The notes: generated from the sequence alone by a model not told the origin. A stretch of DNA of 64,000 nt from Chryseobacterium sp. 6424 (GCF_003692615.1 NZ_CP023540.1:248001-312000); one strand, 5' to 3'; shown: positions 27,219 to 38,253, numbered from the stretch's first letter. Translations and numbers: made by a program.

Positions 27219-29495
27219 ATGAAAAAATTTACAAAATCTGCAATTTTTACAATGAGTGTTCTTACCGCATCCCTTATTAGTTCACAACAAAAACTCAATC
27301 CCCAGATTGAGAAGAAAATCGATGTCTTAATGTCTAAAATGACTTTGGAAGAAAAGGTGGGGCAGATGAATCAATATAATGGTTTTTGGGACGTTACAGG
27401 ACCTGCTCCTGTTGGCGGAACTGCGGAACAGAAATATGAGAATATAAAAAAAGGATTGGTTGGTTCGATGTTGACGGTTCGCGGTGTGAAAGAAGTGCGT
27501 GCCGTGCAGAAAATGGCGGTGGAACAGACCAGATTAGGAATTCCTTTAATTATTGGTTTTGATGTAATTCACGGTTATAAAACCATAAGTCCGATTCCTT
27601 TAGCAGAAGCGGCTAGTTGGGATTTAGAAGCTATTGAGAAATCTGCAGAAGTGGCAGCCTCAGAAGCCGCCGCATCCGGAATCAACAGGACTTTCGGACC
27701 AATGATGGACATTTCACGGGATGCAAGATGGGGAAGAGTGATGGAAGGAGCCGGAGAAGATCCGTTTCTGGGTTCAAAAGTTGCTGTGGCCAGAGTGAAA
27801 GGTTTTCAGGGCGACAATACTTTTAAATCCCCTCTGAAAATTGCTGCGACAGCAAAGCATTTCACCGGTTATGGTTTTGTGGAAGGCGGTTTGGAGTACC
27901 ATTCTGCGGAAATTGGTAAAAATACACTTTACAATCAGGTCTTGCCCCCGTTTAAAGCGTCTGTTGATGCTGGAATCAGAAGCGTGATGACCTCCTTTAA
28001 CACATTGAACGGAATTCCTGCAACCGCAGATAAAGAATTGCTCAGAGGAGTTTTGAAAGATCAATGGAAATTTTCAGGATTTGTGATTTCAGACTGGGCA
28101 TCGATTCGTGAAATGATAACGTGGGGTTTTTCTGAAAATGAAGCCGCTGCAGCAAAATCAGCCGTGGAAGCCGGAACCGATATGGATATGGAAAGCGGTA
28201 TCTATGTGCCTCAACTCATTAATTTGGTTAAACAAGGAAAAGTGAAAGAATCATTTATTGATGATGCTTGCCGAAGAATTTTAAGGGTGAAATATGAACT
28301 CGGTCTTTTTGACAATCCATACAAATTTTTGGATGAAAAACGGGAAAAAGAAACCGTGGGAAGCAAAGCCAACAATGATGCGGTTTTGGATATGGCGAAA
28401 AAATCAATCGTGCTTTTAAAAAATGATAAAAATATTTTGCCTTTAAAAAAATCAGGACAGAAAATTTTATTACTTGGCTCACTTGCAGAAAGTAAAAACT
28501 CGCCTTTGGGAAGTTGGAGAATTGCAGCAGAAAACAATTCGGCAGTTTCCGTTTTGGAAGGAATGACTGCTTACAAAGGCAATAATTTAAAATACGTAAA
28601 AGGGCTTCAGCTAACTACAAAAGAACCTGATTTCCTGACCGATGTTGATTATAATATGACTGACAGAAGCGGTTTTGAGGAAGCAAAAAAAGCGGCAAAA
28701 GAAGCCGACGTTGTAGTAATGGTTTTGGGAGAACACGCCTTCAGCTCTGGAGAAGCAAGAAGCAGAACAGATTTGAATCTGCCGGGACTTCAACAGGAAT
28801 TTTTGGAAGAAATCTACAAAGTCAACCCAAATATCGTTTTGGTGCTGAATAACGGACGGCCTTTAACAATTAATTGGGCAGACAAAAATATCCCCGCAAT
28901 TGTAGAAGCGTGGCATCTTGGAACGCAGGCCGGAAACGCTGTAGCACAGGTACTTTACGGTGATTACAATCCAAGTGGGAAATTACCCATGACTTTCCCT
29001 AGAAATGTTGGACAGGTCCCGATTTATTATAATCATTACAACACCGGACGACCTTTCGATAAAGATAAAAATGTTTTTTGGACGCATTATTCTGATTCTG
29101 AAAAAACACCGCTTTATCCTTTCGGTTATGGGTTGAGCTATACGACTTTTGAGTATTCAGATTTGAAAATCAATAAAAGTGAATTTAAAAACGGAGAAAA
29201 TGTAGAAGTTTCAGTGACCTTGAAAAACACAGGAAAATACGAAGGAAAAGAAGTTGCGCAACTCTACATTCACGACGAATTTGCCTCCGTTGCAAGACCT
29301 GTGAAGGAATTAAAAGGTTTTCAGTTAGTAAATCTTAAACCCGCAGAATCCAAGGTTTTGAAATTTATTTTAACAGATAAAGAACTTGGATTTTACAATA
29401 ACAACGGAGTTTTTGTAGTAGAGCCGGGAAGTTTTAAAGTATTGGTGGGAGGAAATTCTCAAGAGGTGATGGAGCTTAAATTTGAGGTTAACTAA
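27219..29495 (+). CDS. bglX: GH3 beta-glucosidase/beta-mannosidase, BglX-like
   Basis: 758 residues with a signal peptide (MSVLTASLISSQQ). GH3 N-terminal barrel with KHFTGYG, nucleophile Asp292 in FVISDWASI, a C-terminal alpha/beta sandwich (VVVMVLGEHAFSSGEARSRTD) and a fibronectin-III-like domain at the end (FKNGENVEVSVTLKNTGKYEGKEVAQLY, split here by family convention into motifs). It probably removes non-reducing glucose from glucomannan oligosaccharides in the periplasm. Last gene of the plus arm, 13 nt after the esterase. Confidence 0.92.
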   Translation: MKKFTKSAIFTMSVLTASLISSQQKLNPQIEKKIDVLMSKMTLEEKVGQMNQYNGFWDVTGPAPVGGTAEQKYENIKKGLVGSMLTVRGVKEVRAVQKMAVEQTRLGIPLIIGFDVIHGYKTISPIPLAEAASWDLEAIEKSAEVAASEAAASGINRTFGPMMDISRDARWGRVMEGAGEDPFLGSKVAVARVKGFQGDNTFKSPLKIAATAKHFTGYGFVEGGLEYHSAEIGKNTLYNQVLPPFKASVDAGIRSVMTSFNTLNGIPATADKELLRGVLKDQWKFSGFVISDWASIREMITWGFSENEAAAAKSAVEAGTDMDMESGIYVPQLINLVKQGKVKESFIDDACRRILRVKYELGLFDNPYKFLDEKREKETVGSKANNDAVLDMAKKSIVLLKNDKNILPLKKSGQKILLLGSLAESKNSPLGSWRIAAENNSAVSVLEGMTAYKGNNLKYVKGLQLTTKEPDFLTDVDYNMTDRSGFEEAKKAAKEADVVVMVLGEHAFSSGEARSRTDLNLPGLQQEFLEEIYKVNPNIVLVLNNGRPLTINWADKNIPAIVEAWHLGTQAGNAVAQVLYGDYNPSGKLPMTFPRNVGQVPIYYNHYNTGRPFDKDKNVFWTHYSDSEKTPLYPFGYGLSYTTFEYSDLKINKSEFKNGENVEVSVTLKNTGKYEGKEVAQLYIHDEFASVARPVKELKGFQLVNLKPAESKVLKFILTDKELGFYNNNGVFVVEPGSFKVLVGGNSQEVMELKFEVN

Positions 29496-29497
29496 GA

Positions 29498-29839
29498 GTT
29501 GCCCCTGCACCCCAACTCATATCGCTGTTGTAGTGAGTGGAGATTCCAAAATTCTTTGTGACGATATATTTAAGACATGCTAAATATTCTTTGTTAGTAT
29601 TAATCATCAATGTCCCCTTAACCGAGTGGCATTGGTATATCCTCGCGTTTCAGTTGGAATCTTACAGATTCCGTCTGTAAGTATTTCTGCCTGCAATCTA
29701 CCAACATCGGGAATCTGTAGAGGATTCCGGCACTGAAAGTTTTTCTCATCTTTATTGAATGCCTGCCCAAGTAGTTATTTTCGATATTATTCCTATCAAT
29801 TTTTCTATAATGGTAATTGAATATGATGAAGGCTACACT
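29498..29839. other. intergenic left flank of the integrative-element remnant
   Basis: About 340 nt with no gene. It contains overlapping inverted repeats around 29657-29682 and another at 29710-29728 built from GGAATC/GATTCC. No clear terminator for bglX and no copy of the tRNA-Gln 3' end is seen. Confidence 0.5.
29662..29682. repeat. 8-bp stem hairpin, overlapping an alternative GGAATC hairpin
   Basis: CTTACAGA - TTCCG - TCTGTAAG. The overlapping GGAATC (29657-29662) and GATTCC (29668-29673) can pair instead, so two mutually exclusive hairpins are possible. Confidence 0.5.
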
Positions 29840-30550
29840 TTACAGCATATTAAACTTTGCCATCGCATTTATTTTAGTTTGATCTGCAATATCAATATAG
29901 GGTTTCATCGCTGAATAATCGCTGTGACCAGTCCACTTCATCACGACCTGCGGAGGAATTCCTAAAGCCAAAGCGTTGCAGATAAAAGTTCGTCTCCCGG
30001 CGTGAGAACTCATAAGTGCGTATTTTGGGGAAACTTCATCGAATTTTTCATTACCTTTATAATAGGTTTCGCGAATAGGTTCATCAATTTCCGCCATTTC
30101 CATTAGTTCCCGTAATTATTCATTCATTTTTTGATTGCTAATCACTGGCAAAGCTTTAGATTTTTCATACACTTCATCTTTATATTTTTCAAGTATGGCT
30201 TTGCTGTGATCATTGAGTTCAATAATTAAACTATCAGAAGTTTTTACCGTTATTATTTCGATGGAATTATCTTTAATGTCGCTTCGTTTTAAATTTTCCA
30301 CATCCGAATATCTCAATCCGGTAAAACATTGGAACATAAAAACATCTCTCACCCTTTCTAAATATTTTTTCTCTTTTGGAATGTCAAAATTCTTCAATTG
30401 ACTTAGCTCGGGTTGAGTAAGAAAAATTATCTTTTTCTGAATAGTTTTGAGTTTCGGTTTAAAAAGCTCAAATGCTTTGTTTTCATTAAAACCTTTTTTA
30501 GTCGCCCATCTCAAAAACCACCGGAGGAACGAAAAATTTGTTTTGTTTCT
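29840..30550 (-). pseudogene. tyrosine recombinase (phage/ICE-type integrase), 5'-truncated with in-frame stop
   Basis: The minus-strand frame from about 30550 reads NFSFLRWFLRWATKKGF, typical of the core-binding domain of flavobacterial integrases. The catalytic domain follows: Arg in CFTGLRYSD, His and Arg in SSHAGRRTF, His in WTGHSD and Tyr in MKPYIDI. A TAA at 30116-30118 interrupts it in the same frame (QKMNE stop LRELMEMAEIDEP), and the N-terminal arm is lost at the junction with the helicase gene. All catalytic residues survive, so decay may be recent, but a 132- plus 87-residue split cannot be a working integrase. Confidence 0.8.
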
Positions 30551-33500
30551 GAAACTGGCAAAGTATTAATTAATGAAAATGTGATCGTTACAAATGATCT
30601 TAAAGATATTTGTAACCAGTTTAAGAGCGGGGGAACTGCCAAAGAAGGGCGCGGAATTCTTGATGAATATTACACAGACCACAAAATTGTGGATGCAGTT
30701 CGCAATTTAATATCAGATCAGTTCAAAAATAAAAAGGAAATATTTGTTTTAGAACCGAGTGTCGGGACCGGTAATTTTATCAATGCATGTGATGGATTAG
30801 CCATAAAATATCACGTAAAAGGATTTGAAATAAATCCAAACACTGCGAAAATAGCAAAGATTTTTCATCCGGAAGCAGAAATCAATCTCCGATCTTTTGA
30901 AACAGAATTTATTGACGATAATGGAAACAAAAGAAGTCCAAATGATTATATCGAGAAGTACGATTTAGTCATTGGAAATCCGCCTTATGGAGAGCACAGA
31001 GGGTTTTATAAAGGATTAGGGGAGGAAAGTAAAATCTCAAAATATGAGGATTATTTTATCAAACGTGGTCTCGATGCTTTGAAACATGAGGGTATTTTGG
31101 CAATGGTTGTTCCGTCCGGCTGGTTAAACCGTCAGAAAAAACTGAATAACGCTGAATTGTTAAGCGCTTATCGATTGCCAAGTGGTGCCTTTGCGGGTAC
31201 ACAAATTGGAACGGATATTATAATTCTTAAAAAGAATAGTCAATCTCCCGCTCAAAATATTTCTGATTACTTCGATAAAAACTCACAAAATATCTTAGGG
31301 GAAATTAGAGAAAAAACCAATCGCTTCGGCCGTTCGGAGTTTTACGTTCATGGCAATCTGGACGATGCAATTGGATTACTAACTAACCTTCGAAGTAAAA
31401 AAGAAACTGTCCGCATCGGCAATCTCTTCGAGGATCTAGTAATCAATGAACGTGATGTTAAGAAGATCGTTCCGCTAAAGAATATAATTCCTGGAATTCA
31501 AGATATTCGGAACAAATCTAAACTTGAGGATGAAACACTTAAAAAATCTTTTTTAGAAAAATTGGAGAAAGTCCTACTAACACTAAATACCGTCAAGTTT
31601 AAATCCCCTTCAATTGTTACACAAATTGAAAAATTCACAAAGCTAAAAGATCGAATATTTGAAAAAAACGAGAACTTTTCAAAGGAAAAATTGAAAGATC
31701 TGTCAGAGATAATTGATAAGGTGCTACAGTCGCAAAACAGTAGAAATTCTGAATATGAAATTCAATCCCAACCAATAATTAAGAAGGGCATTTTGAAATA
31801 CCAATTTGTAAAGGAAGATATTATTGTTGACGCTTCCTTGCAAAATAGCTCAGATCTTACGGAGGAACAAATTGCCGCATTTAAAGCCACTTCATATGAC
31901 GGTACGATTAAAAATCATTCTCGACATTTTGATTACGTGAACTACCAAGACGGGAAATATGTTCACGATTTTTATTATGCAGAAGGGAATATTTATGAGA
32001 AGTTGGATCAACTCGAAAAGGATTTTAAAGAAGACTGGGGAATTTTGGGTCTAGAAAAGAAATATTATGAAAAGCAGAAGGCACTTTTATTTAATGTGCT
32101 TCCGAAACTGAAAAGTTTAGATGAAATTTCCATCAACCCCAACCACGAATTCGTCCATCAATTTAATTTAGGATCTGTTGAAAAAGAACAGTATAATTAC
32201 GAAAAAAGAGAGACTGAAACAGTTATTGTCGAATATAATCTTGCAGAAAAATTTAAAGATTTTGTGAGTGATTTACCCAGTGAGGCTTACGCCGGGTCAT
32301 CTTCTTGGGAGGTTCGAAGTTTTGTGGATAATGAGACGGTTACTGGAAGCGATAAAGAAAGAAATGCACTCATTAGAGAGCGTAGAAAAGTTGCGGCTAA
32401 TGATTTGTTTTCAAAATTTATAAGAGATGAATTGTCTGATGATTTAAGAGATCGATTTGTAAAGGAGTTCAACAAAAATTATAATCATATTCACGTCCCG
32501 GATTATTCAAGATTTCCGCTATTTTCGAAAATCTATCAAAACTTTAAGGGAACAGAACTGCATTTAACAGAAGTTCAAAAATCTGGTATCGGACGGCAAA
32601 CCACGAAAGGTGTAGGACTTCTGGCGCATGAAGTGGGTTTTGGAAAAACATTATCGGGGATTCTTTCCTTACACGAAGCAATGCACAGAGGAAATTCAAA
32701 AAAGCCCTTGATCGTGGTTCCAAATGACAGTATCTTAAAACAGTGGGTGGAAACAATTTTTGAAACGATCCCAAATGCAAAAGTCAATGTCTTAGGTAAT
32801 CTGGGCAAAGATTATGACCTTTCTAAATTTGATAATAAAGACGGTGAAATCTCGATTGTTACTTATGAAGGATTTAATAATATTGGTTTTTCACAGGAGA
32901 TTACAGAGAAGCTTTCTTCAAAATTCAATTACATTTCCGCTAATGAACTCAAAAGCGTAACCAATACAGAAAGGGATTTACAAATTGAACTTCAGAAAGA
33001 AAAAGAAATTGAAGGCAAGATGAAACGCGGTAAAATCTACGATTGGGAAGATTTTGGATTTGATCACTTAACTTATGACGAAGTTCACAATGCCAATCAT
33101 ATTGTGGGAAAAGTAAAAATCGAAGATCGTAGGTTTTCATCAGATTTCAGGAATCAAAATCAACAGACTTCTAAATTAGGTATCAACACTTGGATGGCCG
33201 CGCAATATATTCAGGATAAACAAAACGGAAGGAATGTAACGCTACTTTCCGCAACGCCTTTTACCAATAAACCTTTAGAATATTATTCCATATTATCATT
33301 AATTGCCAACAAACGTTTGGAAGACTCCGGATATTTTAATGTGAATACATTTTTCGAAACTTTTATGGAAGCGGATAACGATATGGAAATTGATGCGAAA
33401 GGTGATGTTAAATTTAAACCAAACGTGCGAAGATTTAAAAACAATCAGTTATTCCAGCAATTGCTTTCCGAATTTATTGACATTAAAGGAGAAGAAGATA

Positions 33501-34870
33501 ATTTGGAGTTAATTCGTCCGAATAAAATCAACAAAGAATACAAAATTGAGCAAAATGATTTGACGAAAGACCAATATGAACTATTAAATCAAAATTTCGA
33601 TGATGCTGAAAAGGGAGCAATTTTAACTCATATTCTTAACGCAAGATTAATCGCATTTTCTCCCTATTTATCAATCTATTATGAAGGCGGGGAACCACCC
33701 TTAAAAGAGTTTATAGAAAACTCTCCAAAATTAAAAGAAACCATGAACCTAATCCGGCAGAATAAAAATGACCTTCCGGATTCTGGACAGATTATTTATT
33801 CTGAATTGGCAGTGGCGCAATTTCCAAAATTGAAAGAATACCTCATTAGAGAAATGGACTATGAACCACAAGAAATTGGAATAATAACTGGAGCTACAAG
33901 CAAGAAGCAACGAATTTCCATTCAAGATGATTTTAATTCTGGAAAAATTAAAGTTATTATCGGCAGTGAAGCCATTCAAGAAGGAATGAACCTCCAGGAA
34001 AATACAACCGACGTTTATTTACTTACTTTACCATACAACTTCACCTCGCTTCGACAGATTGAAGGTCGCGCCTGGAGACAAGGAAACAAAAATGATAACG
34101 TGCGTATCAACTTTATGTTAACCAACGACAGCATCGATGTTTTCATGTTGCAAAAATTGCAGGCGAAACAGGCGAGATATTTAGAAGCGATGAAAAAAGG
34201 AGCAGATGTTTTAGACATTTCGGATATCAGTACACAGGAACTTAAAACTTCGATCATCACCAATCCCGAAACAAGAGCGAAAATTGAAATTGAAATGCTG
34301 AAAAAAAAATTAGAAAGTGAGAAGAATAAATTTCTTGCAGATAGTGCTTTTGTATTGAGAAAATATGAAGATTTTACAAAGGTACAGTCCGAAGTTCATA
34401 AGGCGGAAAAGGCCTATGACCGTATTTTAGGATATTCAAAAAGCAGCGAAGACGTAAACTCAAATTATTGGCAAACCCAATTAGCATCATACCAAAAAAG
34501 TATAGATTTAGCCAAAGCGGAAGTCCATAATACGATTTTAAAATTATCTGAGAAAGGCGTGAACGTAACGGAGATAGAAAAGCAATCTCAAGCAACGGCA
34601 GAGAATATATCCAAAATAGATGAGAAATTGGACGCATTGCAACTTACGGAGATTGCTTTAATAGAGCAATATGAAGAAGAAAAAAAAGTGCGGTTGAAAT
34701 TGAATGAGGATGTCGATTATGTGAAAGAGAGAAAGATTGAAAATGAAGTCCTTTTTCCGACAAGTGTTTCTGTTGACAATAAAAATTTTAGAAAGCAAAT
34801 AGACAATGATCGAGCAAAAAACAATTACTTAAATACCGAACATGATTTTAGAACTGCAGCTCGAAGGTAA
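30540..34870 (+). CDS. N6-adenine methyltransferase - SF2 helicase of ICE/plasmid type, 5'-truncated
   Basis: About 1440 residues of element-derived sequence; a formal ATG at 30413 only adds codons antisense to the integrase. Order: methyltransferase with SAM motif VLEPSVGTGNFI and catalytic NPPYGE (about 30978); a long linker; SF2 helicase with Walker A in HEVGFGKTLSG (32635-32652), DEVH (33076-33087), LLSATPFTNKP and the motif VI-like RQIEGRAWRQGNKND; and a C-terminal coiled coil. Homologues in ICEs, plasmids and phage (DarB-like) are larger and thought to protect incoming DNA. The start is missing, so expression is doubtful. Confidence 0.8.
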
Positions 34871-34902
34871 TTGTCATAGTTTAGGTCTAAAAACTTTTAA
34901 AA

Positions 34903-34932
34903 GAAAAAAAATCAGGGACGTTAGTCCCTGAT
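34903..34932 (-). terminator. terminator downstream of tRNA-Gln
   Basis: ATCAGGGAC - GTTA - GTCCCTGAT, perfect 9-bp stem, followed on the minus strand by about eight T. It lies 46 nt past the tRNA 3' end. TAGTCCCT is repeated once more just to the right (34934-34941). Confidence 0.75.
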
Positions 34933-34977
34933 TTAGTCCCTAATAATCGTAAAACACTGATTAACAGTACTTGTTTG

Positions 34978-35048
34978 TAGACCCACAGGGATTCGAACCC
35001 CAGATGACTGAACCAAAATCAGTAGTGTTACCGCTACACCATGGGTCT
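34978..35048 (-). tRNA. tRNA-Gln (anticodon TTG)
   Basis: 71 nt with discriminator A. Acceptor stem AGACCCA/TGGGTCT, anticodon stem ACTGA/TCAGT around the loop TTTTGGT giving anticodon TTG (Gln), and T-arm GGGGTTCGAATCCC. CCA is not encoded. The 3' end faces the integrative-element remnant. Confidence 0.93.
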
Positions 35049-35200
35049 GTTTGTTTTGAGTGGTGCAAATTTAATATAATTTTTTATCTCTCCAAGAATT
35101 TTTTTGAAAAAAAATACATTTTGGTCAAATTTTGGTGTTTTCGACCTCAAAATAATTTTTTAAATCCATAAAATCGTTCTTAAAGAAAGATATTAATTCG

Positions 35201-35208
35201 TATTTTTG
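35201..35208 (+). promoter_or_regulatory. -7 box TATTTTTG of the recA promoter
   Basis: Exact TAnnTTTG match, 16 nt before the ATG at 35224. An in-frame TTG inside it (35206) is therefore not the start. Confidence 0.65.
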
Positions 35209-35223
35209 AAAAAATATAGACAG

Positions 35224-36225
35224 ATGAGCAACATAGAAGATAAGAAAAAAGCACTCTCGCTGGTGCTTGATAAGCTAGATAAAACATACGGTAAAGGTAC
35301 CGTAATGACTTTGGGTGATGCCTCGGTAGATGATTCCATTGAAGTTATTCCTTCAGGTTCCCTGGGCCTTGACCTTGCGTTAGGTGTAGGCGGTTACCCA
35401 AAAGGCCGTGTAATAGAAATATACGGTCCTGAATCTTCAGGTAAAACCACCTTGACCTTACACGCCATTGCAGAAGCACAAAAAGCAGGCGGCATCGCGG
35501 CTTTCATTGATGCTGAACACGCTTTCGACCGTCATTACGCGGCTAAATTGGGGATTGATTTAGATGATCTAATCATTTCTCAGCCCGATAATGGGGAGCA
35601 GGCTCTGGAAATTGCCGATAACCTTATCCGATCCGGCGCCATCGACATCGTAGTCATCGACTCTGTGGCGGCTTTAACGCCAAAAGCAGAGATTGAAGGG
35701 GAAATGGGCGATTCCAAAATGGGACTTCATGCAAGGCTGATGTCACAGGCCTTAAGAAAACTTACAGGTACCATTTCGAAGACGAAATGTACGGTGATTT
35801 TCATTAATCAGCTTCGTGAGAAAATCGGTGTAATGTTCGGGAATCCGGAGACAACTACCGGTGGTAACGCACTGAAATTCTATGCTTCAGTGAGGATTGA
35901 TATCCGTAAAGCCAGTGCGCCGATTAAAACCGGCGATGAGGCTGTGGGAAGCCGCGTAAAAGTAAAGATCGTTAAAAATAAAGTAGCGCCACCATTTAAA
36001 ATGGCCGAATTCGATATTATGTATGGCGAAGGTGTATCTAAAGTTGGCGAAATCCTGGATATGGCTGTAGAAACAGGCGTGGTGAAAAAGAGCGGCTCTT
36101 GGTTTAGCTATGAAGATACCAAACTTGGTCAAGGCAGAGACGCGGTTAGGGATATGTTGAAAGACAATCCGGAACTTGCCGAAGAACTGGAGGCTAAGAT
36201 TAAAGAAACAGTGCAGACTAAATAG
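35224..36225 (+). CDS. recA: recombinase RecA
   Basis: 333 residues from the ATG at 35224 ([13 protein letters not shown]). Walker [21 protein letters not shown]alker B region, the L2 loop [15 protein letters not shown] and the KNKVAPPFK segment of the C-terminal domain are intact. It performs strand exchange and LexA-type coprotease functions; whether an SOS response exists in this lineage is not visible here. Monocistronic: its own promoter, and a strong terminator 25 nt after the stop. Confidence 0.97.
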   Translation: MSNIEDKKKALSLVLDKLDKTYGKGTVMTLGDASVDDSIEVIPSGSLGLDLALGVGGYPKGRVIEIYGPESSGKTTLTLHAIAEAQKAGGIAAFIDAEHAFDRHYAAKLGIDLDDLIISQPDNGEQALEIADNLIRSGAIDIVVIDSVAALTPKAEIEGEMGDSKMGLHARLMSQALRKLTGTISKTKCTVIFINQLREKIGVMFGNPETTTGGNALKFYASVRIDIRKASAPIKTGDEAVGSRVKVKIVKNKVAPPFKMAEFDIMYGEGVSKVGEILDMAVETGVVKKSGSWFSYEDTKLGQGRDAVRDMLKDNPELAEELEAKIKETVQTK

Positions 36226-36249
36226 ATTAAAATTAGATAAATAGTTGAG

Positions 36250-36273
36250 GACAGCAGCAATGCTGTCTTTTTT
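36250..36273 (+). terminator. recA terminator
   Basis: GACAGCA - GCAA - TGCTGTC, 7-bp stem with a GNRA tetraloop, followed by six T. Confidence 0.85.
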
Positions 36274-36284
36274 GTGGCTTAAAA

Positions 36285-36307
36285 TGTCAAAATGTCATGA
36301 TACGTCA
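36285..36307. promoter_or_regulatory. repeated TGTCA motifs upstream of htpG
   Basis: TGTCA at 36285-36289 and 36293-36297 and CGTCA at 36303-36307, about 50-70 nt before the htpG start. Possible regulator site; no known regulator is assigned. Confidence 0.3.
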
Positions 36308-36355
36308 CTTGGTACCCAATTTGAAAAATGAGAGGTAAATAAAATCTTAAAAATT

Positions 36356-38248
36356 ATGACTAAAGGAAATATCAATGTTTCAGTGGAGAACATTTTCCCG
36401 CTGATTAAAAAGTTTCTTTACAGTGACCATGAAATATTCCTGCGGGAACTGATCTCTAACGCGACCGATGCCACACTTAAGTTAAAGCATCTAAGTAACA
36501 TTGGCGAGGCTGGCGTAGTGTATGGAAGTCCACAGATTGAAGTGAAAATCGATAAAGAGAACAAAAAACTCCACATCATCGATCAGGGTATCGGGATGAC
36601 CGCGCAGGAGGTAGAAAAATACATCAACCAGGTAGCCTTCTCTGGCGCTGAAGAATTCCTTGAGAAATACAAAGATACCGCAAAAGATGCCGGCATCATC
36701 GGGCATTTCGGACTTGGCTTCTATTCCGCATTCATGGTGGCGGAAAAAGTAGAAATCCTTACGAAATCCTATAAAGAGGAGCCCGCAGTCCGTTGGATCT
36801 GTGATGGCAGCCCCGAATTTACCTTAGAAGAAGCGCCGGAAAAAACGGAACGCGGAACCGAGATCATTCTGCACATCGCGGAAGACTCCACCGAGTTTTT
36901 AGAAGAAGCCCGGATTCGTGAACTTCTTTTGAAGTACAACAAATTCATGCCTGTCCCGATTAAATTTGGTACCAAAACTGAAACTTTACCTTTGCCCGAA
37001 GACGCGGCTGAAGATGCTAAACCGGAAACAAAAACGGTTGATAATATCATCAATAACCCTACACCGGCATGGACGAAAGCGCCATCAGAACTTAAAGATG
37101 AAGATTATCTGAGCTTTTATCGCGAGCTTTATCCGATGCAGTTCGAGGATCCGCTGTTCCATATTCATCTGAATGTAGATTATCCGTTCAACCTTACCGG
37201 GATTCTCTTCTTCCCGAAATTGGGTAACAATCTAAACATCGAGAAAGATAAGATTCAGCTGTATCAAAACCAGGTTTTTGTCACCGATGAAGTAAAAGGT
37301 ATCGTACCGGATTTCCTGATGTTGTTGAGAGGTGTTATTGATTCCCCGGATATTCCGCTGAATGTTTCCCGTTCTTACCTCCAGGCTGATGGCGCAGTGA
37401 AGAAAATATCATCGTACATCACCAAGAAAGTAGGTGATAAGATGGCCTCGCTGATTAACGAAAACCGCGAGGATTTCGAAAAGAAATGGAACGATATCAA
37501 AATCGTGATCGAATACGGAATGATCTCTGAAGAAAAATTCTATGAAAAATCCGACAAGTTTGCGCTGTATCCCAATGTTGAAGGCAAATATTTCCTTTGG
37601 AATGAACTTGAAGAAAAAATAAAAGCCAACCAAACCGATAAAAACGGCAATGTGGTGATTTTGTACGCGAATAACGAGCACGACCAGCACAGTTACATCC
37701 AAGCCGCCAAAGATAAAGGTTATGAAGTATTGCTGCTGGACTCCCCGATTGTTCCGCATCTGATCCAGAAACTGGAGACTTCTAAAGAGAAAATTCAGTT
37801 TGCCCGTGTAGATGCCGATCACATCAATAACCTGATAAAGAAAGATGAGCCCGTTATCTCAAAACTAAATGACGAACAGAAAGAAACACTGAAGAAAACA
37901 GTGGAAGAAGGTATCAACGATACAAAATTCACCGTTCAGGTAGAAGATCTGGACAGTTCTGATGCGCCTTTCATCATCACCCAACCCGAATTTATGCGTC
38001 GAATGAAAGATATGCAGGCGACCGGTGGTGGCGGCATGTTTGCGATGGGCGGTTTTCCCGAAATGTATAACCTAGTAGTGAATACCAACAGTAATCTGGC
38101 GGAAAAGTTATTAAGCACACCAGACCAGGAACAGAAGTCAACCCAGATCAAACACGCGCTGGATCTGGCCAAGCTTTCACAAAACCTGCTGAAAGGCAAA
38201 GAGCTGACAGATTTTATTAAAAGAAGCTATCAGGATCTTGCAAAATAA
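36356..38248 (+). CDS. htpG: molecular chaperone HtpG (Hsp90)
   Basis: 630 residues, full length. N-terminal GHKL ATPase with ELISNATDA, DQGIGMT and GHFGLGFYSAFMV; middle domain with the catalytic-Arg loop LNVSRSYLQ; C-terminal dimerisation domain. Cytosolic ATP-dependent chaperone. A 33-nt palindrome (38254-38286) begins 5 nt after its stop and probably serves as its 3' hairpin. Confidence 0.97.
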   Translation: MTKGNINVSVENIFPLIKKFLYSDHEIFLRELISNATDATLKLKHLSNIGEAGVVYGSPQIEVKIDKENKKLHIIDQGIGMTAQEVEKYINQVAFSGAEEFLEKYKDTAKDAGIIGHFGLGFYSAFMVAEKVEILTKSYKEEPAVRWICDGSPEFTLEEAPEKTERGTEIILHIAEDSTEFLEEARIRELLLKYNKFMPVPIKFGTKTETLPLPEDAAEDAKPETKTVDNIINNPTPAWTKAPSELKDEDYLSFYRELYPMQFEDPLFHIHLNVDYPFNLTGILFFPKLGNNLNIEKDKIQLYQNQVFVTDEVKGIVPDFLMLLRGVIDSPDIPLNVSRSYLQADGAVKKISSYITKKVGDKMASLINENREDFEKKWNDIKIVIEYGMISEEKFYEKSDKFALYPNVEGKYFLWNELEEKIKANQTDKNGNVVILYANNEHDQHSYIQAAKDKGYEVLLLDSPIVPHLIQKLETSKEKIQFARVDADHINNLIKKDEPVISKLNDEQKETLKKTVEEGINDTKFTVQVEDLDSSDAPFIITQPEFMRRMKDMQATGGGGMFAMGGFPEMYNLVVNTNSNLAEKLLSTPDQEQKSTQIKHALDLAKLSQNLLKGKELTDFIKRSYQDLAK

Positions 38249-38253
38249 TAGTG

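Larger units (their letters stand above)
29600..34977. mobile_element. remnant of an integrative element beside tRNA-Gln
   Basis: A broken tyrosine recombinase and a 5'-truncated methyltransferase-helicase of the type carried by Bacteroidota ICEs and plasmids, fused at about 30535-30545, between the PUL and the 3' end of tRNA-Gln. Boundaries are approximate and no flanking direct repeat was found. No conjugation or relaxase genes remain. Confidence 0.55.

Noticed and set aside
30413..30540. N-terminal 40 codons of the long helicase ORF, starting with MSKKNYLF
   Set aside because: They are antisense to the integrase core domain and match no helicase sequence; the frame is open by chance across the deletion junction.
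29498..34977. CRISPR array or defence island next to the tRNA
   Set aside because: No regularly spaced repeats and no cas or classical defence genes; the methyltransferase-helicase is of ICE/plasmid type.
35206..35223. Upstream TTG starts for recA, the DHS-like gene, pyrG and the Cys-rich gene
   Set aside because: Each TTG is part of a TAnnTTTG -7 box, so it precedes the transcript start; the later ATG is used.
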